Of a stretch of 64,000 nucleotides of DNA, positions 58,818 through 64,000 are shown piece by piece. Position 1 is the first letter of the stretch. Every line of letters begins with the position of its first letter. The stretch spans positions 61,378,136 to 61,442,135 of the forward strand of contig CM064867.1 of the NCBI GenBank assembly GCA_032719365.1, in the 5' to 3' direction. The position numbers were made by a program, and so were the translations under genes. Under the pieces are notes generated by a model. That model made no database searches, was not told where the DNA came from, and saw only the letters and a program-made list of their open reading frames with translations. The DNA is from Prinsepia uniflora (Eukaryota; Streptophyta; Magnoliopsida; Rosales; Rosaceae).

Positions 58818-59739
58818 GGTTATGATCTGGATCAACTCGTCACAACCTCAGGAAGCTAAACGAAGCTTCAATTTGAATCCTCACGGCTCATCTCTCAACA
58901 TTCGAATTTCCCCCCCAAAATTCGAAAATTCGATTTTCCAGATTCCAGCTCTCAATCAATACCAGTGTTTCCCTCACTAGCTCAGTCTCTGAATTCTCAC
59001 AAATTTCCACCCTCAAGTTCGGTTGATAGGGAGGAGATTAAGGATGGAAGAAAACTGAATTTTGGTTGTACACGGGTTAAGAACACAGAAGAGATTAATG
59101 GAGGATTAATAAATATTAAGTATAATTAAAAAATAATAAAACACAATGATAATGTTTTCCCTAAAACATGGATCAGAATTTAGGCCCTAAATCAAGGGAT
59201 GGGTGACACTTGTCACTCATCCAGGTGTGTTCAATCATCAGGTACTGTTCACAATAAAATAATATTTTAATCGAAATCCCGGTTCGTTTGGTTCATCAAA
59301 TTCGTTCCCGTGACCATAACTTCGTCGTCGAATCTCCGATTTCGACATGTCGCCTGTCATTGGATTCGTATCGACTAGACTTACGTAACGGTACTGGGCC
59401 CTCGTCCATTGGACTTCCCGGGTCAAAAGTCAACATTTGGCCCCTTTTTAGCCAAATTACCAAAATACCCCTCAACTTCTGAACTTCATAACTTCTTCCT
59501 CGAATGTTGGAATCGAACGTACCACCTGTCTATGAACCCGTGATGTCCCGAACTACGTCACAGTCATCGGTCAAAGTCCGTTTGTCCACCCGAACTAAAA
59601 GTCAACATTTTGCCCACGCCTACGGGCAAAACGGCCATTTTGCACATTTCGTCCGATTTCACTCAACTAATCCCAGATTAGTCATTCTAAACCATAATTA
59701 ATTAATATTTAATTCCGATATTCGGAACGGGTCGTTACA
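58818..59739 (-). mobile_element. Inverted fragment of the 41403-type LTR
   Basis: On the minus strand TGTAACGACCCGTTCC at 59739, following nearly base for base 41403-42320. The homology stops at TGATCTGGATC beside the GGTTA site, so this LTR was already broken before the 46042 element inserted. A polypurine tract (AAGGGGGGAAGG) and end-of-pol block lie just right of it (59741-59780), so it was a 3' LTR. Confidence 0.85.
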
Positions 59740-60652
59740 ACCTTCCCCCCTTAAAGAATTTCGTCCCCGAAATTCCAACTATCCGTATTCCACATCCACC
59801 TCGTGGAAAACAAATTGGTTTCACAATACGTGTACACCCGTACACCCACTAACCAGTACAGAACTCGTCTGCACTTAGACGTCACATCATGGACTCACGT
59901 CGTACTGACTACACTCGACCACCTCGAGTGAAATTGATCACCTGAAATTGACAATGTCATCATTAAGCTGACTCCTTCAGCTTGACTATTCCCCTAAATC
60001 ACTAATATCTCCTGATCTCCGCTCCCATCGGGAGTCACCAGGTCACACTTGTCAGTCCAAGCTGACACTACTAACCAAACTGTCACCACTAAGCTTTACC
60101 ATCCTAGTAAAGCTCCAAACATCAACCAATCAGTGACATCACATCGTGCTACGACGTCTTCAATGTAGCGTAAGATCAACAACATGATCTCACCTCGCAG
60201 GGCAAGCTCAAACCTGCGACAAATACCAACCTCAGTATCCACAACTGTCACCCCCTCAGCAATCCAAGATGCTGGTAAGGTCACGGCAAGATAGCATCTC
60301 GCGAAGCAACTTGTGGTCACACTAACCACCAACCCACTCAATCAGACGGTGTAACTAGAACACATTGAACACCAGCCTAGCAGTGATCACACAAATCAAC
60401 ACTAGAGTTACACTAGCCAACCATGGCTAAGAGCACCTGCTCATACAATCACTGAATTCATCAGAATCACTCTGCCCAGTGCATCGTGTTCAATGTCCAG
60501 TTCACGTTCAAAACCAAAACCAATGGTATCAGAACTATGCCAATTACCATCACGTTCATCGACACATCACTGGTATATCCCATGTACCGTCACTAGGTAT
60601 TAAGTACCCTCATTCGTGCGATACAGCAAATCGTACACCAAGCATGATCCTA
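59740..60652 (-). pseudogene. Decayed gypsy internal region with gag trace
   Basis: Left end is a polypurine tract and GGAATTTCGGGGACGAAATTC on the minus strand. Near 60180-60235 the minus strand codes for CRRFELALRGEIM, matching gypsy gag, within a broken frame. The rest is not recognisable. Confidence 0.65.
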
Positions 60653-60879
60653 CAACCGGAGCTTGGGGGATGTGATTGTAGGATCGTGAGTTGATCCTAT
60701 GGTAAGCCAGCTTCTCAGATGTGACTGAGCCTGGATGTACCACTCGGATATGTCTGAGCCTGGGGATTTGTTCGCCCAGATGTGACTGAGCCCGAGGGTT
60801 GAGCCCAGAAGTGTCTGATCCCGAGACTGTGGCTGGATATTGGCCTACGCGTAGTGCAGCACTTGTGAGTAGTGCAGTT
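60653..60879 (+). mobile_element. Fragment of 41403-type LTR, plus orientation
   Basis: Matches about 43886-44112 (GGATGTGATTGTAGGATCGT, CTACGCGTAGTGCAGCACTT). It is cut off at GTGCAGT by the next LTR. Confidence 0.85.
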
Positions 60880-62149
60880 TGTAACGACCCGTCCCAAATT
60901 CCTAGATTAGATTAGTGACTAATCATGATTAGTGAGGCTAATCCGTGATTAGTAGAGCGAAATCGGACGAACGATGCGAAGTGACCGTTTTGCCCCTAGT
61001 GGTGGCAAAACGTTGACTTTTTAATCGGGCAGTCAAATGGACTTTGACCGATGACCGTGATGTAGTTCGTGACGTCACGAGTTCATAGACAGGTGGCACG
61101 TTCAATTCCGACGTTCGAGGAAGAAGTTATGACGTTCGGAAGTTTAGGGGCATTTTGGTAATTTGGGTGAATAGGGGGTCAAAAGTTGACTTTTTGACCG
61201 GGAGGTCCGATGGCCGAGGGCCGAAGACCGTTACGTAGATAAGGACGATACAAATCCATAGGCAGGCGGCACACTGAAATCGGACTTCAAACGGGAGAGT
61301 TATGGGTCACGGAAGTTCGATTTCACTATGCACGAACTTCGAGACGGGGACGTTTCGACGAAATCTGATTGGGTGGATATTTTGGTAGGCCCCATGGATG
61401 AGTGACAAGAGTCACTCATCCCATTGATTTGATCCCCCAAAATGTGGATCTAAATAATTAAATATTATTATTTTAATTATTATATAATTAAACCTAACAA
61501 CTATTAATCCTAACCATCCATTTCAACCCTACCTTTTAATCCTCACCCTTCATCCCTCATTCTCTCATCTGATTTCATCCCCTTCATTCTTCACACACAC
61601 CCGAAACCCCATAACCCAAAATCCTCCATTTTCTTCATTTTCTTCAAAAACCCAAAACACACACACACCATCACCATTCATTGCTTGTGCGAGGTGGACA
61701 TGACCGTGAGGTGGTGGAAAGAGGCTGAGGAAGGCAGGCCACGGCTAGCCACGGCGGAGGACACGGCAGGGAGAGAGAAACCGTGGGTGAGTTTTCTTTC
61801 AAAAATTGAAAATTGATTTTTGTTGTGTTTTAATCGAATCTAGGGATTGGGAAATGTTCCTAGAGGTCTTAGGGTTCTTTTAGGATTGTTTTCGAAGGCT
61901 TAGGTGGCCTGTAACGGCCGTGAAGGGCGGAGGTAGTCACGGCCGCCATTGATGAACTTGGAAGGTATGGTTTTTGTGGGTGTTCTTAGTTGTTAGGGCC
62001 ATGGATCTTTAGGTTAGGTTGAGAGGAGTAGAATGGGACAAACGGGAGGAAAAATGGTGGCCGGAGCAGGGAGAACCGGCCGGGTCAAGTCGCGGGTCAC
62101 GGCGACCCGGTTGCAGACGTTCGGGTCGACCCGCGGGAGGGTAGGGATG

Positions 62150-62480
62150 ACAGGTGACATCATCCTGCTGACGTCATCATGTCAGGGATGACGTCATCAT
62201 GTCAGGGATGACGTCAGCATCGTCAGATCTGACAATGTCAACTGACATGTCAGAAAATGGGCCAATAGGAGTGCAACACGTGTCACATGTCAGTGCACAG
62301 TCGGCACTGACATGTCAGTGACGTGGCCCAATCAGAGGCTGACACGTGGCACTGACGTGGACCAGTGCCGTGATGACACGTGGCACATGTCAAACTGCCA
62401 CGTGGCACTGACAGCACAGTGACGTGGACCAATGGGAGCTTGACACGTGGCACCTGTCAGAGTCTGACATGTCAGACCTG
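62150..62480. repeat. Array of ACGT-core and TGACATGTCA motifs in second LTR family
   Basis: Same motif set as 55985-56310, with long shared runs such as GACACGTGGCACCTGTCAG, in an LTR that is otherwise of a different family. Confidence 0.85.
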
Positions 62481-63167
62481 ACAACAGCCACTTCAAGCGG
62501 CGCGTGAGGGCGCGTGGCAGGGAATCTGGGGAAGGTTCCAACATACGAAATCTTCTATTCGATGTAACGAACATTTTGAGACTGGTTTCGTGTCGATCAG
62601 ACACCGTCTCGATATGTTTCGGGGCATCGGAAGGTTTTGGTTCGGGATTAAAAATAGTTAAAAATACGGGAAAATTACGGGGCTTTGGTAGGAGGTTAAT
62701 TAAGTAGTTAGTAACCTTCTATTACGATTTGGACAGGTTTGGGAGTCCCGGTGACGGTGATCGGCTCGGGGAGCCGTATGGCACGCAAATCGAGGCGGCA
62801 GCTCGGACGGTCTGTGAGTGGACCTTGTTTTTTAAATTGGTGCATGCATAAATGTTTATTGTATGTTTTATTACTTGTTTGATGATGCCATGGGTGCATT
62901 TGTGTGTGGTTAAGTATAAGCACGTATTTCGAGGTTTAAGCCTTATACGGTGCTTATACGGGTCTGTATTTCTTTATTCGTTTTAATGAAATGGCTTTGG
63001 ATTTATAAAAGGATAAACTCGGGTATGAGACCCATTTGGTTTTGTCTCGGGCATATGACCTCAGATTCCGGGCACGGTGCCCAGTTGGTGTCCTATGTTC
63101 GGGTACGAGACCCAGTCACTTTACGGTTTTGATTTCAGGTCAGGGAACCTTAAATGGATTCCCAGGT

Positions 63168-63340
63168 TCATGACGGTTTATGGGAACCGGCATGAACCCT
63201 TGTTGTGGTATCGTTGTTCATGACGGTTTATGGGAACCGGCATGAACCCTTGTTGGTTATTACGGTACATGACGGTTTATGGGAACCGGCATGTTACCTG
63301 ATTCTGGATATTATGGATTCATGACGGTTCAGGGGAACCG
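63168..63340. repeat. Tandem repeat, about 45-55 bp x 4
   Basis: Four copies of a unit around ATGACGGTTTATGGGAACCG followed by GGCATGAACCCTTG. Inverted equivalents occur at 560-710 (three copies) and single ones at 2340 and 40070, so copy number varies between LTRs of one family. Confidence 0.85.
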
Positions 63341-64000
63341 ATCATGAATGTTTATGTTATGTATATATATGTTCGTCTACCTTCCTTTACATGTTCTACT
63401 ATCTCCTCCGGGGAGGGTCGTTGGCCTGGGTGGACCCCGGAGTAGTCACGGAGCACCGACTGAGTGGAGTCACCCCCCAGTTGGGTTCCTTACTCTCAAG
63501 AAGGCTATGGTTACTATTACCTCGGGTAGGGTCAGTGGTCTGCGGACATTGACCTTGACTTTGAGATGACTCGGATTGAGACCCGGGTAGCGCGCGCGTG
63601 GCTTTGGATACCGTGACAGGATTGGTTGTGTGACTTATATATATGTATGTGATGGATATATGATATATGATATGTGGTGTGTACAGGTGTGCACAGGATT
63701 TGGGCAGTGGCCCATATGGTCGTTTTTATTGTGGTCCTTTCGACCTTAGTTTATATCTGCTTTGGGCTTAGTCCCACATATGGTTGTTTTGGATAAATGG
63801 TTTTCGAATGCATGCATGCTTTTTAGTGGAGGGTACAAATGTCTTATGAAATGTTTTATAAACTTTTGTTTTGTCCACTCACAGTTTTTAATGTTTTGAC
63901 TGCCCTTCAGGTTGACATCGGATGTGGACTGTAGCAGAGACCGAGATATCACATACCTCCTCCGGATCCTGGCGTACTCTGATAGCCCGGGAGGGCAGAG

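Larger units (their letters stand above)
60880..64000 (+). mobile_element. Long gypsy-type LTR cut by window edge
   Basis: Starts TGTAACGACCCGTCCC and follows 38359-40716 and 1108-3000 to the window end, which should lie about 100 bp short of the LTR terminus. It carries the ACGT-core array (62150-62480), the GC-rich module (62485-62520) and a short tandem repeat (63168-63340). No gene. Confidence 0.85.

Overview
This window reads as nuclear DNA of a flowering plant, most likely a eudicot; the species cannot be named from the sequence. It holds one intact protein gene, split by introns, in a deep nest of retrotransposons. Support comes from GT-AG introns, plant-type LTR elements primed by initiator tRNA-Met, a Cassandra element with 5S domains in its LTRs, MITEs, a Pack-MULE-like element and an endogenous pararetrovirus.

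Left block (1-19300): long LTRs of a TGTAACGACCCG family, including an inverted pair at 232-3100. A Cassandra TRIM lies at 3101-3812. A decayed gypsy element follows (5' LTR ending at 5421, PBS 5425, PPT 9641, 3' LTR 9654-15630). A 3.3 kb solo LTR is nested in its 3' LTR with target duplication CTCCA. Next come a minus-strand LTR element fragment with PBS and gag-like ORF (16213-17500), a strong hairpin at 16036-16130 and a long-TIR MITE at 18240-18875.

Centre (19300-34870): a minus-strand plant cysteine oxidase gene of the PCO4/PCO5 type, five coding exons totalling 720 nt plus a 5' UTR exon. These enzymes use O2 to oxidise N-terminal cysteine and so feed oxygen status into the N-degron pathway. 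Coding intron 1 is about 10.4 kb and holds broken endogenous caulimovirid pieces on both strands, two nested copia remnants and an in-frame copia gag/viral chimera. Intron 3 holds a LINE fragment. Just upstream of the first exon is a Pack-MULE-like element (34985-36500) with roughly 280-bp inverted ends and a captured, frameshifted EF-hand (calmodulin-like) gene start with its TATA region. A hAT-like MITE with an 8-bp target duplication is at 37376-37990.

Right block (38359-64000): a nested set of long-LTR elements. A gypsy 5' LTR (38359-40808) is followed by another 3.3 kb LTR with PBS and broken gag (41403-46041). Into that is inserted a complete gag-only element (46042-58817, minus, target duplication GGTTA). 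Each of its two LTRs was hit by a solo LTR of one further family, in opposite orientations, with duplications GTGTG and CCAAA; each LTR is the empty site for the other's insertion. Rearranged LTR pieces follow (58818-60879), and a final long LTR (60880 to the window end) is cut by the edge. The LTR families share conserved blocks: a GC-rich GGCGCGTG module, arrays of a GAGTCTTTAAACTC unit, and arrays rich in CACGTG and TGACGT cores.
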